From JACCVL01 sp963704295 (lineage in GTDB: Bacteria > Actinomycetota > Actinomycetes > Propionibacteriales > Nocardioidaceae): 64,000 nt of DNA. The translations under genes were made by a program, and so were the position numbers. A model generated the notes under the pieces. That model had not been told where the DNA came from. It saw nothing but the letters and a program-made list of their open reading frames with translations, and ran no database searches. Shown one piece after another: positions 17,621 to 25,978 of this stretch (within the stretch, counting starts at the first letter, position 1; each line of letters opens with the position of its first letter). The stretch spans positions 1,984,001 to 2,048,000 of the forward strand of contig OY969884.1 of assembly GCA_963704295.1 (NCBI GenBank). The letters run 5' to 3'.

Positions 17621-18714
17621 GAGAGGCGTCCGTACCGGCCGAGCAGCTCGACCACATCGTCGGGGTCGAGCCCGGCCATCTCGTTGCCCGAGCGGCCCAC
17701 GACCGTCGGGGAGGCGAGCATCGAGTTCAGCACCGCCTCCTCGCTGGCCTCCACGACGGCGGCGAACAGCGGGTCCAGCGCGCGCCCCGACACCGCGGCC
17801 GGACCGTCGTATCCGCCGTCACGGTCAACGCGCAGGCCGGTCGCGGTGGCCAGGAAGATCTCTCCGCTGCCGTGCGAGGCGACCGAGCCCGTGCGAGCCA
17901 GCCCCAGCCCGATCCGGCGGGCCAGCCGTGCGCAGCCGGCCCCGTCGATGGGGGCGTCGGTCACGGCGACGCCGATGCACGACCCGGCCGGCGGCCGGGT
18001 CGTCCCGTCCGCGCCCCCGGGCGAACCGGCCTCCAGCAGCCGACCGACCGGCACGCCGTCCACGGTGAGGCGGACCCGATCGCCGAAGTTGGTCATCAGC
18101 AGCACCGCCACGGTGTGCCCCTCCGGGGTCACCCGGGAGGCCGTGCCGATGCCGCCCTTGTATCCCAGGCAGCACATCCCGGTCCCGGCCCCGACCGACC
18201 CCTCGTCCGGAGGGTGCCCGGCACCGCGAGACGACAGCGCCCGCTCCCACGCTGCCTCGACGTCGCCGCGGACCACCTGCATCCGCCGCGCGTCGTTCAG
18301 GTAGGAGTCGTCGCACTCGGCGACCACCGGGATGATGAAGTCGTCGGCGACCCTCGGCTCGCGCTCCAGCATCAGCTCGCAGGCGGCGTCGTAGACCCGT
18401 CCCAGCTGCAGCGTCGACGTGAGGAACACCGGTGTCTCCACCGCACCCCACTCCGCGGCGGTGAGGAAGCCCGTGCACTCGCCCGCGCCGTTCAGGACCG
18501 CGCCACCGGCGGGACAGGGCCGGTCGAACGCGTCAGCGGCGACCACCATCGTGGTGACTCCGGTCCGCGCGACGCCGCGCCCCTCGGGTGGGTCGGGTTC
18601 GTCCCGCCACACCGTCGCGTGACCGAGGCCCACCCCGCCGACATCCAGGACGGAGTCGGTGCGACCTGCGGGCAACGTTCCGATCCTGATTCCCAGGTCA
18701 GCGGCGCGCGGCAT
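17617..18714 (-). CDS. P1-family (DmpA-type) aminopeptidase/amidase
   Basis: Self-processing Ntn-fold peptidase of the DmpA/BapA family (365 aa) that removes N-terminal residues, in some members D- or beta-amino acids. Family blocks: VGGVGLGHATVW, GVTTMVV, PVVAECDDSYLND, GSVGAGTGMCCLGYKGGIGTASR (in part) and HGSGEIFLATATG. The Gly-Ser in HGSGEIF (~282-283) is the best candidate for the autocleavage site, as in DmpA, but I cannot confirm this. It is the first gene of a pair with the CocE-type hydrolase and is divergent (45 nt) from the amidohydrolase gene. Confidence 0.88.
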   Translation of the reverse strand: MPRAADLGIRIGTLPAGRTDSVLDVGGVGLGHATVWRDEPDPPEGRGVARTGVTTMVVAADAFDRPCPAGGAVLNGAGECTGFLTAAEWGAVETPVFLTSTLQLGRVYDAACELMLEREPRVADDFIIPVVAECDDSYLNDARRMQVVRGDVEAAWERALSSRGAGHPPDEGSVGAGTGMCCLGYKGGIGTASRVTPEGHTVAVLLMTNFGDRVRLTVDGVPVGRLLEAGSPGGADGTTRPPAGSCIGVAVTDAPIDGAGCARLARRIGLGLARTGSVASHGSGEIFLATATGLRVDRDGGYDGPAAVSGRALDPLFAAVVEASEEAVLNSMLASPTVVGRSGNEMAGLDPDDVVELLGRYGRLS

Positions 18715-18759
18715 GTCGGCATCCTGCCGCACCTGTGCCGGCGCTGGCATGCTGACGCC

Positions 18760-19848
18760 GTGACCAGTCCGGCGGCCCACGGTCCGATGCCGGTGGTGTG
18801 GGCCCCCGCGACGCGCCAGCACGACCCGCGAGGCGAGGTGTGGATCGGCGTCGTGACCGAAGGGTCCGAGGTGCCGAGCCGGGTGGACGCGATCCTCGCC
18901 GCCCTCGACGCGGTCGGACACCCGCGGGTGGACGCCGCCCGCCACGACGACGAGCCGTTGCTTGCCGTGCACGCGGCGGAACTGGTCGAGCACCTGCGGG
19001 ACGCGTACGAGGCGTGGACCGCGGCCGGCTACGCCGAGCTGGTGGGCCAGGACCGCGTGGTGCCGTACTTCTTCCCGACCGAGGCGATGCTCGGGGGGCT
19101 CCCGGAGCATCGAGCCGTCGCTGTGCACGGCCGGGCCGGGCAGTTCGGCTACGACACGATGACGCTGATCGGCCCGGGAACGTGGGCGGCCGCGCGCGCC
19201 GCCGTGGACTGCGCGCTGACCGCGGTGTCGCTGGTCTCGGCGGGCGCCCCGCGGGCGTACGCCCTCTGCCGCCCACCGGGCCACCACGTCACCCGTGCGG
19301 CCTACGGGGGGTCGTGTTACCTGAACAACGCGGCGGTGGCGGCGCACGCACTGCGCTCCGCCGGCCGGTCGCGGGTCGCGGTGCTGGACATCGACGCGCA
19401 CCACGGGAACGGGACGGCCGCGATCTTCTACGACCGCTCGGACGTCCTCTACGGATCGGTGCACGTGGACCCGGCGGCCGGGTGGTTCCCGCACGTGGTC
19501 GGCTACCCGGACGAGACCGGACGAGGGGACGGAGCGGGTGCCACCCGGAACCTGCCGCTGCCGCCCGGCGCCGGCGACCGGGAATGGCTGAGAGGGGTCG
19601 AGCAGCTGCGGGACTGGGGTGCGGGCTGGGGTGTCGACGGCCTGGTGGTGTCCCTCGGCGTGGACGCCGCCGCCGAGGACCCGGAGAGCCCGCTGCAGGT
19701 CAGTGCCGACGGCTACCGGGCGGCCGGTGTCGTTCTCAGCGCGCTCGGGGTGCCGACAGTGGTGGTGCAGGAGGGCGGCTACCACCTTCCGTCGCTGGGC
19801 GGGTTGGTCGCCGCCTGCCTCGACGGGCTGGACGCGGACGGCCGGTGA
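18760..19848 (+). CDS. Histone deacetylase-fold amidohydrolase (acetylpolyamine/AcuC-like)
   Basis: Zinc amidohydrolase of the arginase/deacetylase superfamily (362 aa). CRPPGHHVT carries the tandem active-site His pair; VLDIDAHHGNGT provides Asp and His zinc ligands; GVDAAAEDP replaces the usual third-ligand 'GfDah..DP'; and VVQEGGYH contains the catalytic-type GGY. Bacterial members remove acetyl groups from polyamines or small amides. GTG 18760 is used; ATG 18787 is an alternative that keeps the whole domain. The 45-nt gap to the divergent DmpA gene suggests shared control. Confidence 0.88.
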   Translation: MTSPAAHGPMPVVWAPATRQHDPRGEVWIGVVTEGSEVPSRVDAILAALDAVGHPRVDAARHDDEPLLAVHAAELVEHLRDAYEAWTAAGYAELVGQDRVVPYFFPTEAMLGGLPEHRAVAVHGRAGQFGYDTMTLIGPGTWAAARAAVDCALTAVSLVSAGAPRAYALCRPPGHHVTRAAYGGSCYLNNAAVAAHALRSAGRSRVAVLDIDAHHGNGTAAIFYDRSDVLYGSVHVDPAAGWFPHVVGYPDETGRGDGAGATRNLPLPPGAGDREWLRGVEQLRDWGAGWGVDGLVVSLGVDAAAEDPESPLQVSADGYRAAGVVLSALGVPTVVVQEGGYHLPSLGGLVAACLDGLDADGR

Positions 19849-19870
19849 CCCCGGCTCGATCGACGGCCGG

Positions 19871-20629
19871 TCAGATCCGTACGCGCAGCGCCCGCAGTCG
19901 CTCGTAGGCGGGTCGGCACGCCTCGGCGACGGCGGCGTGCTCGGGGGTGAGCGTGACGTTGGCGGGGCGCCACGGGGAGAAGCCGGTTGACGCCCGGACG
20001 GCGGCATACCAGTGCGGGGCCCACACGCCGTCGCTGTCCCGCGGCCCGGTCGGCCAGCGCAGCATGGCCTCGGTGAACGGGACCCCGAGCCAGTGGCACC
20101 ACCACTCCAGGTGATCGGCGGGCCGGCGCAGGAAGTCGTCCGCGTCGATCACCGGCGGCTCCCGGCCGTGCGTCCGCAGCACCTCGAGCAGCGTCTCCTG
20201 CTGCCGGACACCGATGTCGTCCGGCTCGACGGTCGACCGGGACCGCAGGTACGAGGCGACGACCCGCGTCGGGTCGCGCACCAGCAGCACGGTGCTGAAG
20301 TCCGCCACCCAGGCTGTCCCCATCTCGGGCAGTAGGTGGTGGCTCATGTGCTTGGCGTAGTGCACCCGGATCCCGGCCGGGAGCGGCTCGAGCAGACGGC
20401 CCACCGCCAGTCTCCAGTCGGTCGGTCCTGCCGCCAAGACCTCCTCGCGGCCGGGGTGGTCGGCGCCGGTCGCCGCCAGGTAGGCGGCGTACAGCGGCTC
20501 GTCGGTCACCAGGCAGTCCGGACGGTTCTCCCACGAGCGCATCAGCGCGGTCGAGATGTTGCGCGGGCCGGACCACACGGCCAGCCGGATCGGCTCCGGA
20601 CTCGAGTCGGCCGCTTCCGGCCTGTTCAC
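19871..20629 (-). CDS. Sulfotransferase-like P-loop protein paired with an aminotransferase
   Basis: 252-aa protein with a sulfotransferase-type nucleotide fold: the 5' phosphosulfate-loop-like WSGPRNISTALMRSW at ~15-29, and STVLLVRDPTRVVASYLRSR as the 3'-phosphate-type motif. It belongs to a little-characterised subgroup starting SGPRNIST, whose donor is not established. GTG 20629 overlaps the stop of the class IV aminotransferase (GTGA). From memory, some plant aminotransferase-like proteins fuse the same two domains, which would support a joint role. Confidence 0.75.
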   Translation of the reverse strand: MNRPEAADSSPEPIRLAVWSGPRNISTALMRSWENRPDCLVTDEPLYAAYLAATGADHPGREEVLAAGPTDWRLAVGRLLEPLPAGIRVHYAKHMSHHLLPEMGTAWVADFSTVLLVRDPTRVVASYLRSRSTVEPDDIGVRQQETLLEVLRTHGREPPVIDADDFLRRPADHLEWWCHWLGVPFTEAMLRWPTGPRDSDGVWAPHWYAAVRASTGFSPWRPANVTLTPEHAAVAEACRPAYERLRALRVRI

Positions 20630-21585
20630 GGCGCGTCGGCCCGGCCGGCCACGTCGGCGGCGAGCAGCTCCGCGTACAGCTCCTGCAGCCGCCGGGTGAG
20701 CGGTCCGCGGGTGCCCGGACCGATGCGGCGGCCGTCGACCTCGCGCACCGGGACGACACCGCCGAAGGTGCCGGTGACGAAGACCTCGTCTGCCGAGTAG
20801 ACCTCGGTGAGGCTGAAGGTCCGTTCCTGTGCCGCGATGCCGTTCGCCCGGCACAGCCGCAGCACGTTCGCCCGGGTGATGCCGCCGAGGCAGAACCGGC
20901 CGTCGGAGGTCCACACCTCCGGGTCACCGTCGTCGGTGCGGCGCACGCAGAAGAAGTGGGTCGAGTTGCAGGTGGCGACGAAGCCGTGCGGGTCGAGCAT
21001 CAGCGCCTCGTCGGCGCCGGCGGTATAGGCCTGGATGCAGGCTTGGATGTCGTTGAGCTTGCTGTGCGCGTTGAGCTTGGGGTCCAGGGTGTCCGGGGTG
21101 GCTCGCCGGACGTGGGTGGTGAACAGCGTGATGCCCCGTTCGGCGGCTTGCGGCAGCGGCCGCTTGTGCTCGGCGACCATCACCACCGTCGCCGGACCGA
21201 CGGTCACCCGCGGGTCCTGGTACGGCGTGCGCTTCATCCCTCGGGTCACCATCAGCCGCACGTGGACACCATCGGTCATGTCGTTGGCCCGGAGCAGCCG
21301 GTACAGGTCGTCGGTCAGCTCGGCCCGGGTGCGGCCGACGTCGAGAGCGAGCGCCGTCGCCCCTTCGTAGAGCCGGTCCAGGTGCTGGTCGAGGAAGGCC
21401 GGATGGCCGGCCGCGACCCGCAAGCCCTCCCAGACGCCGTCGCCGAGCACGAACCCCGCGTCGAAGACGGACACCACGGCCCGGTCACGGGGGACCAGCG
21501 CACCGTTGACGAGCACCAGCACCGAGTCGTTGCGGGGGTCGTCGGCACCGTGCTGGCCGAGTGCGGTCGGGGCGGGATCAGCCAT
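20626..21585 (-). CDS. Class IV PLP-dependent aminotransferase (branched-chain/D-amino acid type)
   Basis: PLP enzyme of fold type IV (319 aa). VSVFDAGFVLGDGVWEGLRV is the family entry block, the PLP lysine is in NAHSKLNDI, and VTGTFGGVVPVREVDGR near the C-terminus carries the phosphate-binding turn. Members transfer amino groups from branched-chain or D-amino acids. ATG 21585. The gene overlaps the downstream sulfotransferase-like gene by four bases, and the two probably form an operon. It is not clearly IlvE, so no symbol is given. Confidence 0.88.
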   Translation of the reverse strand: MADPAPTALGQHGADDPRNDSVLVLVNGALVPRDRAVVSVFDAGFVLGDGVWEGLRVAAGHPAFLDQHLDRLYEGATALALDVGRTRAELTDDLYRLLRANDMTDGVHVRLMVTRGMKRTPYQDPRVTVGPATVVMVAEHKRPLPQAAERGITLFTTHVRRATPDTLDPKLNAHSKLNDIQACIQAYTAGADEALMLDPHGFVATCNSTHFFCVRRTDDGDPEVWTSDGRFCLGGITRANVLRLCRANGIAAQERTFSLTEVYSADEVFVTGTFGGVVPVREVDGRRIGPGTRGPLTRRLQELYAELLAADVAGRADAP

Positions 21586-21631
21586 CCGCGCAGGCTATCC
21601 GCCGGTCCGCCCTGTCCGGCGCCGCCGGACG

Positions 21632-23182
21632 TCAGCGGACCGCCAGCTCCGGGGCCGGCTCGGTGGCCAGGTCCTGGTGCCGGACGGACAGCCCGACCAA
21701 CGTGATCGCCGTCGCCGCCACCATCATCCAGATCGCCACGTCGAACGTCTGGGTGGTGCCGAAGGCCTGCGCCACCCGCGCGGCCAGGTCGGCCTGCTCC
21801 GGGCTCGGCGGCCCGGCCGCGCCGGGCTGCGCCAGCGTGGACATCTTCTCGGTGATGCCGTTGGCGAAGACGGTGCCCAGCACGGCGATGCCGATGGCGC
21901 CACCCACCTGCTGGACGGTGTTCAGGACGGCGGAGCCCACCCCCGAGTCGGCCTTGTCCACCCCGCTCACCGCGGTCAGGGTCAGCGGGACGAACAACAG
22001 GCCCATCCCCACCGCCTGCACGACGATCCACGGCAGCAACCCGGTGGCGTAGCTCGAGTCCGCCTCGAGCCGGCTGTATCCCCACATCGCCAGCACCGAC
22101 ATCGCGCCGCCGGTCCCGGCGATCCAGCGCGGGTCCATCCGGGCGATCAGCGCGGACGCCACCTGGGCGGCGACCACGATGCCGGCGGTGAACGGCAGGA
22201 AGGCCACACCGGAGCGCAGCGGGCTGTAGCCCATCACGTCCTGGATGAACAGGGACAGGAACAGGAACATCGAGAAGATCGCCGCGCCCACGATGAGCAT
22301 CACGACGAAGCTGACCGCTCGGGTGCGGTTGGTCACGATGCGCAGCGGCAGCAGTGCGTGCGGTGAGCGCGCCTCGATCACGAAGAACGCCACCAGCAGC
22401 AGCACCCCGGCGACGATCGGCCCCAGCGTCGACAGCTCGGTCCAGGTGGCCGGCGCTCCCGTCACCGGGTCCACCTGCGCCTTGTGGTTGAAGCCGTAGA
22501 CCAGGGCCACCAGCCCCACGGTGGCGGTGACGGCGCCCGGGAGATCCCACCTGCCCGGCTGCGGACGGGACTCACCCAGGAAGCGAGGCGCGAGGAATGC
22601 GACCAACAGACCGATCGGCACGTTGATGAGCATCGTCCAGCGCCAGGAGACCTCGGTGAGTGCGCCGCCGAGGATCAGGCCGACGGCAGCACCCGCGCCC
22701 GACATGGCGGCGTAGACGGCGAAGGCGCGGTTGCGCTGCGGGCCGGCCGGGAAGGTGGTCGTGATCAGGGCCAGCGCGGTCGGCGAGGCTGCCGCCGCAC
22801 CGGCACCCTGCAGCGCCCGGGCGGAGAACAGCTGCCACTCGGTCTGCGCGAGGCCGCCGAGGAGCGAGGCCAGCGCGAACACCAGCACGCCGCCGATGAA
22901 GACTCGGCGTCGGCCCAGCAGATCGCCCATCCGGCCGCCGAGCAGCAGCAGGCCACCGAACGCGATCGCGTACGACGTCACGACCCAGGTCAGGTTGGCG
23001 TCGCTGATCCCGAGGTCGCCCTGGATCCGTGGCAGGGCGATGTTCACCACCGACGCGTCCAGCACGACCATCAGCTGGACCGTGCTGATCAGCACCAGGG
23101 CCAGACCGAGGTGCCGGTGACCGTGATCGTCGGGCGCGTCCCCCGAGGGGTGACCGGACGAGGTGGTGGGATCGACGCGCAT
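21632..23182 (-). CDS. DHA2-family MFS drug:H+ antiporter (EmrB/QacA type)
   Basis: Fourteen-helix efflux pump (516 aa). LDASVVNIALPRIQGDLGIS (in part: LDASVVNIALP) is antiporter motif D1, GRMGDLLGRRRVF is motif A, and SPTALALITTTFPAG is motif C/B-region sequence of DHA2 exporters. A ~25-residue His/Asp-rich N-terminus precedes the first helix. ATG 23182 follows AAGGAA. Substrates are probably hydrophobic or cationic compounds. No regulator is adjacent and the ~270 nt upstream contains no gene and no convincing operator. Confidence 0.9.
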   Translation of the reverse strand: MRVDPTTSSGHPSGDAPDDHGHRHLGLALVLISTVQLMVVLDASVVNIALPRIQGDLGISDANLTWVVTSYAIAFGGLLLLGGRMGDLLGRRRVFIGGVLVFALASLLGGLAQTEWQLFSARALQGAGAAAASPTALALITTTFPAGPQRNRAFAVYAAMSGAGAAVGLILGGALTEVSWRWTMLINVPIGLLVAFLAPRFLGESRPQPGRWDLPGAVTATVGLVALVYGFNHKAQVDPVTGAPATWTELSTLGPIVAGVLLLVAFFVIEARSPHALLPLRIVTNRTRAVSFVVMLIVGAAIFSMFLFLSLFIQDVMGYSPLRSGVAFLPFTAGIVVAAQVASALIARMDPRWIAGTGGAMSVLAMWGYSRLEADSSYATGLLPWIVVQAVGMGLLFVPLTLTAVSGVDKADSGVGSAVLNTVQQVGGAIGIAVLGTVFANGITEKMSTLAQPGAAGPPSPEQADLAARVAQAFGTTQTFDVAIWMMVAATAITLVGLSVRHQDLATEPAPELAVR

Positions 23183-23452
23183 GGGAGGTTCCTTCTGGCT
23201 CGAGGAGACCGGTGGGGTGGGACATCCGCCGCTCGGTGACCCACGGGACCAGCAGACCAGCAGGCACCGACAGGGCCGAGACGCCACCGAGTCGTCTGCC
23301 GCAAGCCAACATCGGGTCGATCCGGTTTTCTTCCCGCTGACGGCGACGACCCGCGTCACCTGCCGTGGGCGGGGGACGCGGGTCGACGTCGCCGGCGACG
23401 ATTCGCCGGCTTAGGACCGATGTGTGTGGCCGGTTGGACCCGGCCGCAGACC
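23183..23452. other. Non-coding gap between MFS and AIM24 genes
   Basis: 270 bp with no supportable gene on either strand. It must hold the MFS promoter (read leftwards), but no clear -10/-35 pair or palindrome stands out. Confidence 0.5.
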
Positions 23453-24124
23453 TCAGTGCGTGTGCGGGGGAACCGTCGGACCCTCCGAGGGCTGCACGAC
23501 GACGAAGCCCGGACCGTGGAACGAGTACTGCACCGCCTCGCCGCTGCCGCCGCGCAGCATCGAGCGCATGTTCATGCTGCTCACCACGTTCGGTGCCAGG
23601 TTCGCCGACCAGCAGACCGCCGCCTGCGGGTCCACGAAGGTCGGCTGCTGCGAGCAGTCGAGCAGCATCGGCTCGCCGTCGGCGCACAGCGCCACCGTGC
23701 CGGTGCCCTGGATGAGCGTGTTGAACAGGCCGCCGGTCATCATCCCGGCGCCCTTGGTCCGGTGCACGTCGTTGTCGAGGGTGGCGTCGAAGGCGAGCAG
23801 GCTGGGCCCGTTGACCGAGATGCCGTCGCCCTCGAGGCTGAGCAGGAACACCTCGCTCGAATCGTGGGCGAAGAAGACTTCGCCCTGGCCGCTGACCCGC
23901 ATCAGGGGGTTGTCCTCGCTGGTCAGCGCCTTGCGGACGAGCTTGCCGAGGCCCCCGGCGCTCTCGTGGTGGAACTCGATCTGGCCTTGGTAGGCCACCA
24001 TCGCGCCCTTCGTCGCGAGGACGTCGGCGCCGAGGGAGACCCGCAGCATCTTCTTGCTCTGCAGGACCCAGCGGTCGGTGGTCTGGCGCTCTTGGCGCTC
24101 GGTGTTGAACAGGTCGCTTCGCAT
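23453..24124 (-). CDS. AIM24-family protein
   Basis: 223-aa member of the AIM24 family, a TRAP-like beta-sandwich fold of unclear function in bacteria (the mitochondrial relative affects inner-membrane organisation). Family signs: SKKMLRVSLG near the N-terminus, GEVFFAHDSSEVFLLSLEGDGI in the middle, the GAGMMTGGLFNTLIQGTGTVAL block and GEAVQYSFHGPGFVVVQPSE at the C-terminus. ATG 24124 is favoured by AGGA about eight bases upstream; ATG 24133 adds three residues. Confidence 0.82.
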   Translation of the reverse strand: MRSDLFNTERQERQTTDRWVLQSKKMLRVSLGADVLATKGAMVAYQGQIEFHHESAGGLGKLVRKALTSEDNPLMRVSGQGEVFFAHDSSEVFLLSLEGDGISVNGPSLLAFDATLDNDVHRTKGAGMMTGGLFNTLIQGTGTVALCADGEPMLLDCSQQPTFVDPQAAVCWSANLAPNVVSSMNMRSMLRGGSGEAVQYSFHGPGFVVVQPSEGPTVPPHTH

Positions 24125-24200
24125 GCGCGGCATCCTGACGGATGGCGGGGCACTCGCGCGGCGAAACGGACTACTTCTTTCCGGGATCTGGGTCCGGGCG

Positions 24201-24225
24201 TATGGTGCACGGGTTCGTTACCCGT
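24201..24225 (+). promoter_or_regulatory. Possible -10 element and inverted repeat before the SDR gene
   Basis: TATGGT (24201-24206) fits an actinobacterial -10. A 6-nt inverted repeat, ACGGGT/ACCCGT with a 5-nt spacer (24209-24225), overlaps the expected start of transcription, as an operator would. No good -35 is seen at 17 nt. Confidence 0.35.
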
Positions 24226-24285
24226 TCGTGATCGGCGGGTCCTGCGCGGCACGGGGCGCTACTGGGGGCACGAAGGAGTCCGTAC

Positions 24286-25194
24286 GTGAAGGTGTTCGTC
24301 ACGGGTGCCACCGGTGCGATGGGTCGTTCCGCCGTCGGCGCCCTGCTTGCCGCCGGCCATGACGTGCTCGGCCTGTCCAGGTCCTCCGACAGCGCCGAGC
24401 AGATCGAGGCGATGGGGGCGACCGCGGTTCCCGGCGGTCTGTTCGACCCCGACGGCCTGGTCGGCGCCTTCTCCGGCTGTGACGTGGTCTGCAACATGGC
24501 CACCCGAGTGCCGGTCGGCTACGCGGCGCTGAGGCCCGGTGCGTGGCGCGTCAACGACCGGATCCGCGCCGAGGGCTCACGGCTGGTGGCCGAGGCGGCG
24601 CGCGCTGCCGGGGTGCGTCGGCTGGTGCAGGAGTCGGTGAGCCTGGTCTATGCCGACGGTGGCGACGACTGGATCGACGAGTCGAGTCCGGTGGTGGTGA
24701 ACCGCGCCGCCGAGCCGATGGCGCTGGCCGAGGCGCACGCTCAGGAGTTCGCCGGGTGCAGCCGGGACAGCGTGGTGCTGCGGTTGGGTGGCATCGTCGG
24801 GGACGACGAGTTCACCAGATGGCGGCTGGCGCGGGCCCGGTCCGGGCGGCCGATGGGCGTCGGCCGGTCGGAGGCGTGGGCGCACGTGATCCACGCCGAT
24901 GACGTTGGCGGCGCGGTCGTGGCGGCGCTCGCCGCCCCGACCGGGATCTACAACGTGGGTGCCGAGCCGGTGCGCCGCCGGGAGCTCGCCCAGACCTTCG
25001 CCGGCGCGGTCGGCCGGAGCAAGGCGTCGCTCGTGTCGCGGACGCTGGTGCGGCTCGGGGGTGAGCGGCTGGAGCTGCTCACCCGGTCCCAGCGGGTGAG
25101 CTCGGCCGCCTTCGAACAGGCGACCGGGTGGGTGCCGCAGCATCCCCGACTGGCCGGCGACTGGGTGGACGGCGTGCTGGTCGAGGTGGCGTGA
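24286..25194 (+). CDS. NAD-dependent epimerase/dehydratase-family (extended SDR) protein
   Basis: Rossmann-fold protein of 302 aa. VTGATGAMGRSAV at ~5-17 is the nucleotide-binding GxxGxxG; VCNMATRVP lies at the position of the usual 'HlAa' motif; and HVIHADDVGGAVVAAL is the extended-SDR C-terminal block. The canonical catalytic YxxxK is not obvious (MALAEAHAQEF occupies the region), so it may be an atypical SDR that binds NAD(P) without dehydrogenase activity. GTG 24286 follows AAGGAG. Its stop overlaps the next small gene. Confidence 0.8.
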   Translation: MKVFVTGATGAMGRSAVGALLAAGHDVLGLSRSSDSAEQIEAMGATAVPGGLFDPDGLVGAFSGCDVVCNMATRVPVGYAALRPGAWRVNDRIRAEGSRLVAEAARAAGVRRLVQESVSLVYADGGDDWIDESSPVVVNRAAEPMALAEAHAQEFAGCSRDSVVLRLGGIVGDDEFTRWRLARARSGRPMGVGRSEAWAHVIHADDVGGAVVAALAAPTGIYNVGAEPVRRRELAQTFAGAVGRSKASLVSRTLVRLGGERLELLTRSQRVSSAAFEQATGWVPQHPRLAGDWVDGVLVEVA

Positions 25195-25445
25195 CCGGTC
25201 GCGAGCACGACCCGGTCGACCCGCGAGCCGAGACCGAGGCTGACGGGGAGGCCGACGCCGAGGCCGAGGCCGACGCCGAGGCCGACGCCGCCGCCGACGC
25301 CCGTCGACGCCGACGGTTGGCCGCGCTCGGTGACGCCTACCCGGACACGACCGGTGACGAGCGGTCGCTCGGCTGGTCGGAAACCGAGGCCGACGGCGAC
25401 CGGGACAGCGAACTGCGTCGCGAGGTCCCGCCGCATCACGGCTGA
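25191..25445 (+). CDS. Small acidic conserved actinobacterial protein
   Basis: 84-aa protein, function unknown. The middle is a low-complexity Glu/Ala/Asp run coded by repeated GCCGAGGCCGAC units at 25240-25290, then RRRRRLAALGDAYPDTTGDERSLGW and a C-terminal RREVPPHHG. The pattern 'DERxxGW...D..LxxdxPPHh' is familiar from short actinobacterial proteins. GTG 25191 overlaps the SDR stop (GTGA), so expression is linked. The repeat probably arose by codon slippage. Confidence 0.65.
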   Translation: MTGREHDPVDPRAETEADGEADAEAEADAEADAAADARRRRRLAALGDAYPDTTGDERSLGWSETEADGDRDSELRREVPPHHG

Positions 25446-25512
25446 TGGTGCCGCGCGGCTCCCGCCGGCTGACCCCGGTGGGCTGAGATCGGGCCGCTGC
25501 CCTGCTGTCGGG

Positions 25513-25935
25513 TCAGGCGGTCCCGGTCGGAGGCTGCGTCCCACCGGAGCGCTGGGCGCGCAGCAGGTCACGGATCTCGGCCAGCAGCGCCACGTCGGGC
25601 GGGATCTCGGCGGGGATGTCTTCGTCCCTCTTGAACCGCGAGGTCATGGACTTCATCGGCACGACGATCGCGAAGTAGATCACCGCTGCGGTGATGACGA
25701 AGGTGATGAGGGCGGTGATGAGGGCGCCGATGTCGACGAAGGTGTTGGGGTTCGCGTCGCGGATCTGGAAGCCGAGCCCGAGCGAGTCGCCGGGCCCGAA
25801 CGCGGCGATGATCGGGTTGATGATGGAGCTGGTGAAGGCGCCGATGAGGGTGACGAAGGCCAGCCCGACGGCCACCGCGACGGCGAGGTCGATGAGGTTT
25901 CCCCGGAGAACGAACTCCTTGAACCCTTTGAGCAT
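25513..25935 (-). CDS. mscL: Large-conductance mechanosensitive channel MscL
   Basis: Homopentameric pressure-release channel of the cell membrane (140 aa). MLKGFKEFVLRGNLIDLAVA is the conserved N-terminal amphipathic helix and start of TM1, followed by GAFTSSIINPI, the external loop, TM2 (ALITFVITAAVIYFAIVVPM) and a charged C-terminal helical bundle. ATG 25935 follows GGAAGGAGAT. The neighbourhood (SAF protein, FmdB-like, 5-FCL upstream) matches the gene order I recall in mycobacteria. Confidence 0.97.
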   Translation of the reverse strand: MLKGFKEFVLRGNLIDLAVAVAVGLAFVTLIGAFTSSIINPIIAAFGPGDSLGLGFQIRDANPNTFVDIGALITALITFVITAAVIYFAIVVPMKSMTSRFKRDEDIPAEIPPDVALLAEIRDLLRAQRSGGTQPPTGTA

Positions 25936-25978
25936 CCCGATCTCCTTCCAACCCCTTGCGGGTGACGTGCTCAGCACG

